This document shows positions 25,501-36,640 of a DNA stretch of 64,000 nt, piece after piece (the stretch's first letter is position 1; each line of letters begins with the position of its first letter). Made by a program: the position numbers and the translations under genes. Below the pieces are notes generated by a model that saw only the letters and a program-made list of their open reading frames with translations, was not told the DNA's origin and ran no database searches. The stretch comes from Termitomyces sp. T153 (Eukaryota; Basidiomycota; Agaricomycetes; Agaricales; Lyophyllaceae), in the NCBI GenBank assembly GCA_018296165.2, contig JACKQL020000035.1, positions 62,001 through 126,000 on the forward strand, read 5' to 3'.

Positions 25501-27954
25501 GGAACAGAATTGTCCACGGGCAACGTAGGTTCAGCGTCAAGGAAAGTCGGACGCGGTTCATCGTTCACAGTCAAATCACCAAATTTAATGAACTGCGCGA
25601 TCTCAACCAAGAAAGCGGCCGTACAGAGCTACCAAAAGTTTAGCAAAGGAAATTCATGAAGGAAACAAACATTACTGTTTTATTGGGATCATTCTGGACA
25701 AAAAACAAATTAATGGACTACACGCTAAAGATAGTAGACATACAAGATCAATACCAGGTATCAACAGCTGCAAGATAGGCACAAGATGTTTAGCACCAGG
25801 ATAGTATACGTTTCGAGAAATAATCGCCGGTGCGACGGCTCCAAGGGCCTTGATGACTGCAATGGTTCGCTGGGTCTGTACGAAATCATGAGTACGAAAA
25901 AACTGCTACTAGATCTACATAGATCAAACCTCGACAAGAGCTTCCAGAGATGGTACTGCACGTTGAAGGATAGGGTGCAATACAAGATCTGGCTCCATGA
26001 CAGACATCGATTTCAGACAACTCTGAATATTTCCCACTGTCGCAGAATCCTGCGAGAACATAGCCAAGAGCGTTACGGTCCGCAATGATTTTACCAGTTC
26101 TCGCTTCATTGTCCTTGTCAAACGACGATGCTGTTAACTCATGTGTTATTACGGTGGGCCTAAGACAGATAAAGACGAACCAGGGGGGTCTTGCAATCCG
26201 GCCGTTGTTCTTCATGCCAGCCTGCATGATAAGATGAAGGTCAGGATCTTCAAAGATTCTCGTGAGCGGTTCTTACGTTTATTAAAGTCATAGACTATAT
26301 ATTTTATGAAGGCAGTCAGCTGGCCAAGTCATTCATCTCAATCGAATATAGGGCAGCCCAAGAACAAGATACACATACATCGTTTGTCCAAGTGCCAGAA
26401 TTCGAGGGATGAAAGAAGCTCTCAGTAGATGCAATAAGCCGTGCAAGAGAATCTAAGGCCTTTGATCCTGCAAGATAAGCTTTGCCTTGATCTTTCTTAC
26501 CCAAAGGTGCGGCAAGGAATTCTTTCAATGAGTTGTCTCGTAGTTGTGGTGTATTGACTCCGGATGGAAATGGGGAAAAAAGAGGAGTCGGTGCATTGGA
26601 TGGGGGTACAGGCTGACCATCTGGTGCCATGGAATAGACAATGATGCGAGCCAAAGAAGCTGAAAAAGTATCATGCTTCTATATAAATCGAAGGAGTTCA
26701 TTGGCGTACTGATCCTCCAATTAGGGTTCGGCAGCCTGCCGATTTCAAAGCTAGCCTGACTGTCTGCATTTGGTCCTGTAGTGAGAGAACCAGCATCCGC
26801 AAGCGGAATTTCTGGGGTATTGATGGTTAGATTGGTTCGGTAAGATATTGGCAACCAGACACACCCATTGAAGCCAGACATTTACACATAAAGAATTGCC
26901 ACTCGTTTTCAGAGAAGATTCCAACATCTTTATATAAACCAGGCCAGTTTTCCGAAACTTTCGTTTCAGCCTCTGACCACTTCGGCCGACTCTCGCCTTC
27001 GACTCTCTCATCGTCTGGGAGTCGGGCAACTTTGTGTGGATCACTGATTGAAGGATCGACATGCATCTCTGCTAGTTCTGAGAGAAAGTGCAGCATGCGA
27101 TCATCATACATATAAGAGTTTACTGACTCCCATATGCGAAATAACATCGGCAGATATAATTGAGGATGGGTGAGAGGCAGGAATGTGAGGAGATAATACT
27201 GTGGCGCGAGGATACTCTTGAAATAACAATAAGGGACCAGCCGATCGCCCAGATGAGAGAACTTAGACTAACATTAAGTTGTGTGCCGTCTAATTGAGGC
27301 ACAAATGTTTGAAGCATTTCTTCTGTAGCAGAAGGAGAAAAGAAACGTCGTGCATGAGAGGCGATGTAGCCCATACACCATGATAGTTGACTATAAAGCA
27401 GTAATGTGAGAGGTAATAGATAACAATATTGGAAGTGACATACGTATACTCAAATTGCCTTCGCTTGAGAAATAGATCTGACTGGAGAATTTCGTATATT
27501 GGTTTCCAGGGCAGTCTCATGTCTTCGATAGTTATCTTCTTCTTAGATTTCGTCAACTTGCAGAAGGCATCGGCACACGTCGCGACCACGTTAATGGGCA
27601 TCCCAGGAATAGTGCTGACTAGAAAGTATAGCTTAGCTAATTGTACACGCCTGTCCTTCGGAATGGGGTACTTGAGCATCCACCAACTGTGGCGAGCATC
27701 AGACGCGCAGTTGGAGGAAGATAAGTATCAACACACTAGGTCAACATACTGTCCCACTGGTACAGCCCAACGTCATAATCCTTCGCCTCAACACATTGCA
27801 CGATGCGGAGTATTATGAAATCAAGTAGTTCTATCATTTTGTTGCAAGGTTCGATTGCGTAGGGCAGAGAACTGGCATAGGCCTTGAACTTCGCTATGTC
27901 GTCGGGCACTTGGACTTCGTTGATATTCAGCATAGACATGTCTGGGATGTCCAT
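19520..27954 (-). CDS. BLM10: Proteasome activator Blm10/PA200
   Basis: Very large HEAT-repeat protein that caps the 20S proteasome. The ATG at 27954 opens MDIPDMSMLNINEVQVPDD. Early conserved blocks include VQLAKLYFLVSTIPGMP and the hallmark IEDMRLPWKPIYEILQ, followed by FLKRRQFEYT (about 27500). Further helical repeats run through more than 30 short exons, for example FENEWQFF-like, PLPSFSLDDMDDQYTD, FFSFCAGKIRHELENGA and LVYLDFHTKHHQHWGKLY. The last part reads KRTHQDTWHEDSKRFDDDQL, matching the family C-terminus. Removing a 52-nt intron at 19528-19579 adds a final 8-nt exon and gives the C-terminal residues SSYYA, the HbYX motif that docks into the proteasome. No internal break was found, although not every intron was checked. 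Confidence 0.93.
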
Positions 27955-28052
27955 AGTTGCAGAGGATGATAGTTTGAGTCAAGAATTTCTAAGACCTTGT
28001 ACATATATGGCGTGAGACTTACGCGGCTGAACTGAGCGCGTAAGTATTAGTT

Positions 28053-29131
28053 TCAACCTGTTGCATTGTACGCTACTTCATGCAACTCCTTCACTGCTCT
28101 CTCTCGTACCAGATCCCAAATCCCATCTCGTTGTGTCCTGATATCCCCGAGGCCGTCCCGGATCTCTTGCAGCCGCTCACAATATTCCCGTCCATCATCC
28201 TGTAACTCTCGTAGTGTCGTGAGTGATTTTTCGAGGGTGTCCAACTGCCTGTCTTGGGAATAAAAGTGTGATGGCTCGAACTCGGGTGGACTATCCGAGG
28301 GATAAGACAAGAGAAATATTTTATGCATTGGTGGTGTTAAGTCGGGGGCACGAGCCATTCTCCTGGTAGCATCGTCCTCGTCTGTATCGCCATCGCCGTC
28401 TTCTTGCTTCGGAACGAGCGACACATTTCTTGATACGTTGTCTGGATCCTCGTTCATGACTTGCCACAGTCTTCCCATAGCCCTGTTCATCACTGCTTCT
28501 CCTTCAATAAGAGTGTTGGTAGCGTGTTCTAACTCGTCTAGCAGATTTGAGCGAAAAGAATGAGTCACAGCTTTATCCATTACGAAAGATGCATAGCTGA
28601 GATGTTGAACATTTGGAGGAGGGTATGGCGAGACGAGAGGGGGCGAAGGTGATCGTTCCAGGTGTGGGAGGCCAGGTGGAGACGGTGAACGCCGTTCCTG
28701 TGGTAATAATGACTTTATACGCTTTCTCGCACGTTCCTCAGACTATACAGACGATCAAAGGAGAAAACAAAAAAAAAGATGCACAATGGTCACCTCCCAA
28801 TCATCCATTGACGGACCCCAAGTCGTTATTTTGCCTTTCCGAACCCATCGTGCGCCTCTGATAGTCTTATTTCCCCAATTTCCACCTCTTGAACCAGGTT
28901 TTAACAGTTCTTCGTCGGAATCATAACCTTGCGAAGGATAGTACCATTTGATTGAGTCGCTCAGGGGCAAATATGGGGTATCATCTCTTGATTCGAAACG
29001 TCAAAAGAGGCTTGAAATGTAAGAAAAGGGACTTGCATCCTATGACTCTGGTGATGAGAAGGCTGTCCGTTGAGTAAAGATATAGGTGGTGGGTACGGGA
29101 CAGGAAGTTGGTTGTCAATGGACGCGTTCAT
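28053..29131 (-). CDS. Rxt2-like protein, putative Rpd3L histone deacetylase subunit
   Basis: The ATG at 29131 gives MNASIDNQLPVPYPPP. A phase-1 intron of about 60 nt joins this to DTPYLPLSDSIKWYYPSQGY, and a second intron joins the next exon to ERARKRIKSLLPQERR. The segment YDSDEELLKPGSRGGNWGNK followed by RGARWVRKGKI resembles the Rxt2 N-terminal domain, as does the later helix LIEGEAVMNRAMGRLW. The C-terminal third is a predicted coiled coil (LDTLEKSLTTLRELQDDGRE). The stop is at 28053-28055, 98 bp from the BLM10 start, so the two genes run head to tail. Intron phases agree throughout. The Rxt2 assignment comes from remembered motif similarity and is moderate; a nuclear helical protein is safe. 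Confidence 0.6.
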
Positions 29132-30274
29132 AAGTTGACGTTAAGCGCTGAGCTTCTGGTTATTGAATATTGATTAATATTAATTAGTTGATGTTGATTG
29201 TGTGATTCCAGCATGGCAGTTGCCGAAATTTTTGATTGGTGACGAATTTGTGAACGTCGTCTTCTTCTCTTCGATATTAGATAGTTTGCTTCTTTCCATG
29301 GCTCCGCCTCCTGTTAAGAGGGCTATCTCCTTGAAATATTAGATGAACCTAGTACCTCTCTACAACAACAAACTAGTGATTCTGAATTGTCCTCCACAAA
29401 TTCCAGTGACTCCAAGTCTGGTGAAGACCTTCCGGACCAAATCAGTCATTGGCCGCCCCTTGACAATGCCGAACTCGAGGAGATAAGAGCTGACCCTCAT
29501 GCCGATGACTCACTATTACCCAGTACACCTCCAATAACCCAGAAACAAAAGTGAAAAGCAAAGAAAATTAGTGAGTACACGAGTTGTATGACAATTTGGT
29601 TTCTTATGATGTCATGACTATTGCACATGGAGCACCTGCTCCAAAGCCAACATACTTACTCAGCATTCTCTCAGCTCAGGAGCTGCAGAAGCCTGTATTA
29701 GAATGGATGCCCAAGCTACAGTCTTTTTCTCTTGCTTTGCCAGAGCCATGGGATACAATGAAGGTGCAACTTCTTGTCAAAATGAATGAAACTCTCAAAC
29801 CTTTGATATTATGTTGTGATGACTATGAATTCTTGTTCTCTATCCCACAGATTCTTTCAAAGCTTGGGATGACTCTTACATCTGAAGCCAAGTAATTGTG
29901 TTCATAGAGTCAGATTGCTGCAATCTTTACATCATGGCTGATTTTGCAAAACATATTGGCAGTTGGAGCAGGGAATGGATGGTATGCCATACAAACAGTA
30001 TTGATGGGCCAAATGAAGGGTATTGGCTGGTTGGACTCAGGGGTATTGGCCTGATCATATTGAAATTCTGGAATAACATGACACTATATGAAACACATTG
30101 ACTACGATTATATAAACTATCATCACTTTTGGTTGATCCACAGTAGTTTCTGCTTGAGTCTACTTTTGTCAATTGATCAAATAGTGGAGGGCTCATTGAT
30201 CTGCAATGTAAAGTCTTCCACAATCACTTTTTCATGACATAGGCTGAGCAAACTCAAAACTCTTCAAAGATACC
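29132..30274. other. Edge of the transposon island, only ORF fragments
   Basis: Contains the divergent promoter side of the Rxt2-like gene, then reading-frame fragments. One at about 29298-29553 encodes an acidic Ser-rich piece (DLPDQISHWPPLDNAELEEI). Another at 29584-29895 encodes 103 residues with VLEWMPKLQSFSLALPEPW. They lie on the plus strand in the same direction and could be the remains of one transposon protein. I do not recognise the family. Confidence 0.4.
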
Positions 30275-30467
30275 TGTCATGACCTGTTCCATGAACCTCT
30301 GCACATTGCCTCTAACCCTCCTGCTCCCCCAGAACCTCCTCTGATGCCCTGTCAAACTCCCCAACCATTGTCTGCCCTCTGCACCCACTCCAGCTAACTC
30401 TGACACTTCCCTGGCTAACTCTGATGGCCCCCTGGCCAACTCCAACGTCTTCTCCACAGCTGCCAAT
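30275..30467 (+). repeat. Truncated A-family LTR (U3 part, diverged)
   Basis: Begins TGTCATGACCTGTTCC and follows the U3 sequence seen at 47648 and, in reverse, at 31574, with phrases such as CTAACTCTGACACTTCC. It is cut off where the minus-oriented LTR of element A begins. Confidence 0.7.
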
Positions 30468-31574
30468 TGTCAGGTTCCGCTGACCCCAGGGGCTCAGCTG
30501 CACTGGGCGAGTCCTTACTAGGCGGGCGTGATTCCCCTGCATTTGTAACCGAACACTCGAAGATGTTCCGGGCCCTGGTGGCTTGCGCGGGTAGTTGGGG
30601 AGATGTGATCCAGACAGATCCGGGAAGGTCCAGAGAAGTCGGATTGTGGGAGAACGAGACGGTCTTGGCAGGGTTCAGGCAGAAGGCCGTACGGGAGATT
30701 TGCGGAAGCAAGGGAGTAGGTGGCTGTGTGATCAATGGGGACGGAGCCGGGGTTTGATGGGAGATCATTTGGAGCTGATGGGGTTCGGGACCGAGCGAGG
30801 AGTGAGGTTCGGACCTGGTAAAGGAGTGTCGGGGTTCGTAATCGTAATCGCGGAGTTTGTGAGGTCGTCAGGGTTGATGAGGATTTGGGCACACTGGTCG
30901 GACGGAGTCACCGAGACCGCGTCAGACAAAATGGGATGGGGTTGATATAGGACAAGAGTAGATTCGAATAGAGGTACGAAACGATAACGAGAACGATAAC
31001 GAAATGGAGACGAGATAAGACCGGGAGACTGAGATAAGACCGGGAGAACAAGACACAAAACACGAAACACGAAACACGAAAAGGAAACAATCAGACCATA
31101 GGTAACGTTAAGCAATATCAAGACTAGGGTACGAAGAGCTACTCGATGACTTATATACTGACTACCGGAGGACTTCGGGGTACGTCGGCTGTGGCGGCGG
31201 GGCTTGGCGGAGCTCGACGGAGGGGGCGGGTGTCGGTTGTGATCGAGGATTGTGCCGCACTGATACGTTGATGGGATCATTGGAGAATGTGGGTTGCCCC
31301 GAGGTTGTTGTGATACTCCAGAATAGGTCAGGGTGTTTAGTTGATGATGGGGTGGCGAAGATCGGGAACAGTGGGGGTGGTTCTCAGGGTTTGGGAGGCC
31401 CAGGGTAAGTGTCAGTGGCTGCGGGGCAGGCACTGAAGTTGGCCAGGGGGCCGTCGGAGTTAGCCGAAGTAGGCGCGGGGCATGGGCGGAAGTTCGGCGG
31501 AGCGTTGGGGGTCCCTTTGGGGGTTCGGGGGGTTGATGGACGATGTGTGGGGTTTCAGGGAACGGGTCGTGACA
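30468..31574 (-). repeat. 3' LTR of element A (1107 bp)
   Basis: On the minus strand it runs from TGTCACGACCCG to GGAACCTGACA, with TG...CA ends. A TATA box (CAGTATATAAG on the minus strand) lies near fwd 31147-31158. About 30 nt downstream of it is the self-primer AGTCTTGATATT (fwd 31114-31125). The region after it has short repeats of GGTCTTATCTCAGTCTCCC type. It is CpG-rich compared with the older copy at 46728. Confidence 0.88.
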
Positions 31575-31784
31575 TCACCCCCCTTTCAGCGTCGAGACCC
31601 TTTGAGACGTGGGGGCAGGGCGGGGATCAGCGGGGCGTGGGAGTCGAAGCTGAGCAATATTGATCAATCTGCAGCGATGATAGCGGCGTGGGAGACAAAG
31701 TCAAAGCGCGGCCGCCATTTCGTCAGGGTCCTCCTCAATCAATTAAAAGCTTTGGGCGTGCCCTGGGGTTTCCCAAATTTTGTT

Positions 31785-32905
31785 ATGTCTTCCCCCAGCG
31801 TTCCAGTAGTCTCTCCCGCCGATTTGGACGAGGTGGTGGTGTACGACAGTGGGGGTGAGGAGTTCGAGCATCGGCGCCGGGGTAGCGTCAGGGACTGGAG
31901 TCGTGAGTGTTGTCGACCTTTCTTTTCGGGATGATTGACGGGGCTCCCTTAGAGTCGTCCATGGTAGTGGTAGTGGATTTTCCAGGGGTTCCAAAACGGA
32001 CCAAGTTTCGTCCCGCGTTGCCAAAGGGGAAGGGGGCATCCTTGGCGATGGTTCGGGGGGAAGCGTCGAGCTTCCCCGCCCTCGGGGGCAGGACCTAGCA
32101 AGAGGCCGCGTGGGCGTGAGTTGTCAGCGGGGCCTCTGGAGTCCTCCCTCTTTTCTCCTGTCCCGGGCGTCCCCTCGGAGCAGTCGTTGAGTCCCCCCGC
32201 GCCGATTCCTTCAATCACGGAGGTCTTCCTTTGCAAGCAGGTGGAGGCCTTGATGACGTCGTTGGCAGTACGGGAGGGTGAGCTCCAACGGGTGAGGGAG
32301 GATCGTGACGTGGCGCGGATGGAGAAGGAAGTGATGGAGCGGGAGAGGAATACTTCGGTGCGCGTGGCGACGGAGCGAGCGCTAGAGGTGCGGGGTTTGC
32401 GGGAGCGTCTAGTGCAGGTGGAGGGGCAGCCCGCGGGGGAAGCAGAGGGGCGGGGACAAGTTCCGGAGGGGGATGCGTTGTGGGTGGAGCTGGAGGCGGC
32501 GAGGCGGAGGGAGGATTGGCTGGCCAACGAGGCTGCCTCGGGTCACGCGGGGATCCTTCGTGAGTTGTCTCCCGTTCCTCCGTTCGTTATTGACGGTTCA
32601 CTTTCTGGGTTTAGGCTGGGTGCGGGAGCATCGGGTCCTCTTGGACGGTGCCTCCACGGCGTTCGCATCGATTCAGGACGGGTTGACGCAGGGGTCCGCA
32701 GTCCAGCCTCCGGAGTTGCAGCAGGGGATGGCGCGATTGGAGAGGTTGCTGGCGGGGCATCAGCGGCGCAATGCGGTGGCCCCGGGATCGTGGTGGGAGG
32801 TGGCGGCCGATGCGGGGGAGGCATTGCCGGGGTTGGCGGAGATCTTAGCGGTGGTGCGGGCCCAGATGGAGGTCGACCTGGGGGTTGGGTTGCCGGGGGG
32901 TCCGG
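31785..32905 (+). pseudogene. Antisense gene of element A, interrupted by element B
   Basis: Lies on the strand opposite to A. The ATG at 31785 opens MSSPSVPVVSPADLDEVVVY and ends exon 1 at 31902. A canonical 50-nt intron (31903-31952) leads to QSSMVVVVDFPGVPKRTK. A frameshift near 32083 is needed to reach AGPSKRPRGRELSAG and a long coiled coil (REGELQRVREDRDVARMEKE and onward). A second canonical intron (32560-32614) joins EAASGHAGILR to WVREHRVLLDGAS. Element B is inserted at 32906. Rejoining the flanks places the original stop at 43371-43373, four codons later. It is homologous to the antisense gene of element C but lacks that gene's cysteine cluster. Function is unknown. Confidence 0.65.
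32902..32905. repeat. Target-site duplication of element B, left copy (CCGG)
   Basis: CCGG precedes the TG of the left LTR and recurs right after the CA of the right LTR at 43358-43361. Confidence 0.7.
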
Positions 32906-34008
32906 TGATACGATGTTGTCACACCATTGGGAACATAATAAACACCAGAAGTCAAAACAAACATTTATTAAGGCTGAAAACTGTAAGCCTCCTGGTAAAA
33001 CAAGTCCCAGCAACATTATCCCTTTAAATACACCAGAAGAAAGACAGAACAGGATAGGACAAGGACTATACTAGACTATACACTCAATAATAGTCCAATC
33101 ACTGTAATGGGAGGGGAAGCATGGGACTGGCAAAAGCACCTGAGTGGCATCAATTCTGGCAAGATCTAGATCTGATCTAAGAATAACCAGATTGGAATGT
33201 TGACTGAAAGGAGGTAAAGGGGGAATGAATGAGAAAGAATGGAATGAAGGGAAGGGAAAGGAAGATGAATGGAAGAATATGAAATGAATGGAATGAAGGG
33301 AAGGGAAAGGAAGATGAATGGAAGAATATGAAATGAATGGAATGAAGGGAAGGGAAAGGAAGATGAATGGAAGAACCTGAATGGGAAAGAACCTAAAAGG
33401 GGAAGAATATGAAAGGAATAAAGGAAGATGAATGGAATGAATGGGAGGGGACAGATGAATGGAAGAACCTGAATGGGAAAGGACCTGAATGGGGAAGAAT
33501 ATGAAATAAATAAAGGAAGAAGAAGGGAAGAAACTGAATGGAGAAGAATATGAATGGAAGAAATACAAAGGAGGGAGAGATAAATGGGGCAAATGGAAGC
33601 TAAGAATGCAAAGGAGGAATGATGGAACCAGGAACTGGCCTGTGGCACTGAAACAGGCATGCCAAAAGGGGGAATTAGAATAACAGTTATGAATAAGGGG
33701 CTGGAAAGTATGGAACCAAAAGTCACATGTAGGGGGTGGTCTGTGCACTGTAGAAAGAGGTATAAATAGCCCAAGTAGAGTAGCAAATGGACAGGCAATT
33801 AATAGGCAAAGGCTCGGTGGTTCCCAGGGAGTGAATCACTTAGGCTGGAGTTTGTTGAGACCCCTCTGCATTCAGAATAGAAATATTTTGGAAGTAAACC
33901 CCTTCAACTTCAAGCATTCATCAAGACATCAGTGTGGAATTAGAGTAGACTGCCTAAGTCTTCAAGAAAGCCCCAGAACTATCAGTATTACTCTAACCCA
34001 GTACTACA
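32906..34008 (+). repeat. 5' LTR of element B
   Basis: Starts TGATACGATGTTGTCACACC and ends AACCCAGTACTACA. TATAAATAG at 33761-33769 is the likely core promoter. Nearly all the U3 is made of A/G-rich repeats. Confidence 0.9.
33241..33387. repeat. Three tandem 49-bp purine-rich units in the 5' LTR of B
   Basis: Copies start at 33241, 33290 and 33339 with GGAATGAAGGGAAGGGAAAG. The same array occurs at 42591-42736 in the 3' LTR. There, about 40 bp just upstream of the array are missing, which explains the LTR length difference. Confidence 0.85.
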
Positions 34009-34010
34009 TC

Positions 34011-34028
34011 TGGAGCCCACCGCGAGGG
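34011..34028 (+). promoter_or_regulatory. Primer-binding site of element B (probably tRNA-primed)
   Basis: TGGAGCCCACCGCGAGGG starts 2 nt after the LTR. The leading TGG fits pairing with a tRNA CCA end. The implied tRNA 3' end, GGTGGGCTCCA, has discriminator base U, as in eukaryotic tRNA-Cys or tRNA-Gln. The B LTR contains no complementary self-primer. Confidence 0.6.
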
Positions 34029-34349
34029 GCTTTGGCTTAGAAAGTTTACAAGAAGAAGCACTGTTATCAAGTTCAAGACTTTGTGGACCAGCAAGCAGGG
34101 TTCACACATCAAGCTAAAATCAAAATATCATTTGCACCAAGAGGGTCTACCCCAGAAAGACTGAAGAGAACAGTGCCAAAGCAAAGGGTCAACACCACAG
34201 AGCAAGTTCACAAGCCCACAACCCACAGCAACAAGACTAAAGCACTCAATCTAATTAGTATTGGGGACCCTGAACAAATCTTAAGAGCAAGCAGAAAGAA
34301 GACCACTAACAATCACAATACATCAACATTACAAAATCAAACATTCAAC

Positions 34350-35627
34350 ATGCCAGCAGAAGTTTCAAAACAAAAGTTACCACTGTCTACAAGCCGTGAT
34401 GCACCTCGCTTCACTCATACTCAGCCATCAGAAGTCCGCCGCTTCATCCGGAAGATGGAAAGCCTCTTCAAGGCTGCAGGAATAAATGATGATGAAGAAA
34501 GAAAGGAAAGAGTAACAGAGTATGTGGATGCAGAAACAGACAGTGAATGGAGAGGATTGGACAGTTTTAGTGATGGATCAAGCTGGGAGACCTTTGTCAA
34601 AGAAGTGCAGAGTTCTTATCCAGAAGCAATATCTGAAGAAGGAAGTGTGGCCATGCTTGACAAGATCTGCAAAGAGCATGCCAGATTAAGTCAGAATGAC
34701 ACAGAAGAAATTCATGCACTTGTCAGGAAGTTCAGAGCAGAGGCCAAGAAGTTGACAGGAGTATTGGGGAATGGAGCACTGGTGGAGAAATTCACTAAAT
34801 GCTTTACTCCAGCATTCAGGGAGCTCATCTTGGCCCAAGCATTACAGAAATATGGACATTATAGTGATGTTAACAGGAAGAGACACAAAGATGACAGATT
34901 TGATCTGAAAGAAGTCATAAACATAGTGGCTATTTTAGTAGACTCTGGAACTTCCTTCAGGAGTGAAGAAACTATAAAAGAAAGAGGGCCAGGGATGATC
35001 AAGGTTAAACAGGAGGCTGATTTGGAGACTGAGGGAAGGTTAGCCAACCTTCAGGATGGAGTTATGGCTTTGGGAAAAGAGATGAGTAGCTTGAGGGGAT
35101 TTATGCAGACCATGAACAATGAGTGGAAGGCAAAAAGTCAGACTTCTGTGCAAGGGGGACTGCAGAATAGGATTGGGGTACCTGCACAGACTCTGCAGAC
35201 CATGCAGTTCCAAGGCAACAGCAATACAGCTGCTGGGATAAATTGTTATCATTGTTGGGAGCTAGGACATCGTACCAATGATTGTGGATACCTCAAAACT
35301 CAACTCCAAGAGGGAAAGCTCATTCTTTTTGAAGGCAGGCCTAGGTTACCTTCTGGGGATCCCATTCCCAGGAGTCCACCTAATGTGCCTCCTAAAGAAA
35401 GGGTCAATACAATCATGGATCCAAAAGCTGCAGCCTTCTATGGTTGGGTAGAAGAACCCTTAGTAACTATGCCAAGTGTAGCTACTTATGTGCAGGCAGT
35501 CCCCAAGGAGAAAGAAGACTTGGAGAAGAAGATAGAGGAATTGCAGAACTTGGTGTCAAGTCTAATAACCACTAGGAGTCAGGTTTATGAGAAGGGCACC
35601 CAGCAGCAGAAACAGGAGGGTTTTTAG
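34350..35627 (+). CDS. gag: Gag of element B
   Basis: I start it at the ATG at 34350 (MPAEVSKQKLPLSTSRDAPR); the frame is open upstream to 34083 but without an ATG. The middle is helical, typical of capsid, with FIRKMESLFKAAGINDDEER. The C-terminal part has one CCHC zinc knuckle, CYHCWELGHRTNDC, at 35244-35285, for nucleic-acid binding in the nucleocapsid region. A coiled segment (KEDLEKKIEELQNLVSSL) precedes the stop at 35625-35627. The next frame begins within 20 nt. Confidence 0.88.
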   Translation: MPAEVSKQKLPLSTSRDAPRFTHTQPSEVRRFIRKMESLFKAAGINDDEERKERVTEYVDAETDSEWRGLDSFSDGSSWETFVKEVQSSYPEAISEEGSVAMLDKICKEHARLSQNDTEEIHALVRKFRAEAKKLTGVLGNGALVEKFTKCFTPAFRELILAQALQKYGHYSDVNRKRHKDDRFDLKEVINIVAILVDSGTSFRSEETIKERGPGMIKVKQEADLETEGRLANLQDGVMALGKEMSSLRGFMQTMNNEWKAKSQTSVQGGLQNRIGVPAQTLQTMQFQGNSNTAAGINCYHCWELGHRTNDCGYLKTQLQEGKLILFEGRPRLPSGDPIPRSPPNVPPKERVNTIMDPKAAAFYGWVEEPLVTMPSVATYVQAVPKEKEDLEKKIEELQNLVSSLITTRSQVYEKGTQQQKQEGF

Positions 35628-35644
35628 AGAACTCAAGGAGGGTG

Positions 35645-36640
35645 GTAGATGGCAAGGTCCAGCCTGAATTGAGGACACCACTACCACCTGAGAGTGATCT
35701 AAGAAGGCAAAGGGGGGTCATAGAGATAGAAAAAGGAAGTCTGCCATTTGAGCAGGTGCCTGCTGTTAATGGAGACAGAGTGATAAAATTTCAAAATGAG
35801 AAGAAAGACTTGTATCAACCCAGAATATGGCAAAGAAAGGAGGAAGAAATTGTTAGTAAAATACTGGATAGTGAAGTAACAGTCTCTACCAGGGAACTGT
35901 TGAAGGTACCAGCAATACAGGAAGCTTTGGAGAAGACCTGGAGAAAGAAAGAAGGTGCTACCAAGTGGTCAGCAGCCAAGGTCTTTGTGCAGGATAGTGA
36001 GGAGGAATCTGTGATGGCACAAGTCAATATAGATGACTTGCCTCAGCCAAGTTATCATATCTCAAAAGGTGAAGAAGAAGGAATTCCAAAGGGATCAGTG
36101 GTTCATGAAGACTGTGTTGCTACCTTCTTGGAACAGCTTCCACCAGGGGATAGGCCTGAAATGGTCTATGTGGCTAGAGACTTGCAGGTGTTAAGGTCTC
36201 TGTACCCTAGTGTGAATGACCAGGCTAAGGTGGAAGCCATATTGGATAGTGGGTCTCAGATTGTGTGCATGGCCTTGGACAAAGCTCTAAGTTTGGGCCT
36301 AACTTGGGATCCTGACATAAGACTGTGCATGGAGAGTGCCAATCAACAAGTCAATGAGTCTTTGGGAATGGCTAAGAATGTGCCCTTCAAGTTTGCTGAA
36401 GGTTTCACAATATACTTGCAAGTGCATATATTTGAGAAACCTGCCTATACAGTACTACTGGGGAGGCCATTTGACACAGCAACAGAGAGCAATGTGCAGA
36501 ACTTGAAGGATGGGAGTGCAATTATCACCATCAGGGACCCTAATACTGGGAAGAGAACTGCACTACCCACCTTTGAGAGAGGGAAGAAACCTCCTGACAA
36601 AAATGAAGACTTGGGAAAAGTGTCAGCCTTGAGGAATTGA
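35645..36640 (+). CDS. pro: Aspartic protease-containing frame of element B
   Basis: Separate open frame of about 330 codons between gag and pol, offset from both. The retroviral-type aspartic protease lies in its last third. VEAILDSGSQIVCMALDKAL contains the catalytic DSG near 36245, and TVLLGRPFDTATES is the family's hydrophobic-hydrophobic-Gly motif. The first two thirds are charged and unrecognised. There is no convincing ATG at its beginning, so it is probably made by frameshifting from gag or from a spliced RNA. Its stop (36638-36640) overlaps the beginning of the pol frame. Confidence 0.8.
   Translation, partial: VDGKVQPELRTPLPPESDLRRQRGVIEIEKGSLPFEQVPAVNGDRVIKFQNEKKDLYQPRIWQRKEEEIVSKILDSEVTVSTRELLKVPAIQEALEKTWRKKEGATKWSAAKVFVQDSEEESVMAQVNIDDLPQPSYHISKGEEEGIPKGSVVHEDCVATFLEQLPPGDRPEMVYVARDLQVLRSLYPSVNDQAKVEAILDSGSQIVCMALDKALSLGLTWDPDIRLCMESANQQVNESLGMAKNVPFKFAEGFTIYLQVHIFEKPAYTVLLGRPFDTATESNVQNLKDGSAIITIRDPNTGKRTALPTFERGKKPPDKNEDLGKVSALRN

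Noticed and set aside
30415..31433. Open frames across the A LTR, on both strands
   Set aside because: They are duplicated exactly in the second LTR (45833-46620), lie across promoter and primer sites, and have no family resemblance.
33071..33798. Minus-strand hydrophobic, Ser/Phe/His-rich frames of more than 200 codons in the B LTRs
   Set aside because: They come from purine-rich 49-bp LTR repeats read on the opposite strand. The repetitive FPFPSFHSF-like pattern is a by-product of the repeat, and the same frames occur in both LTRs.
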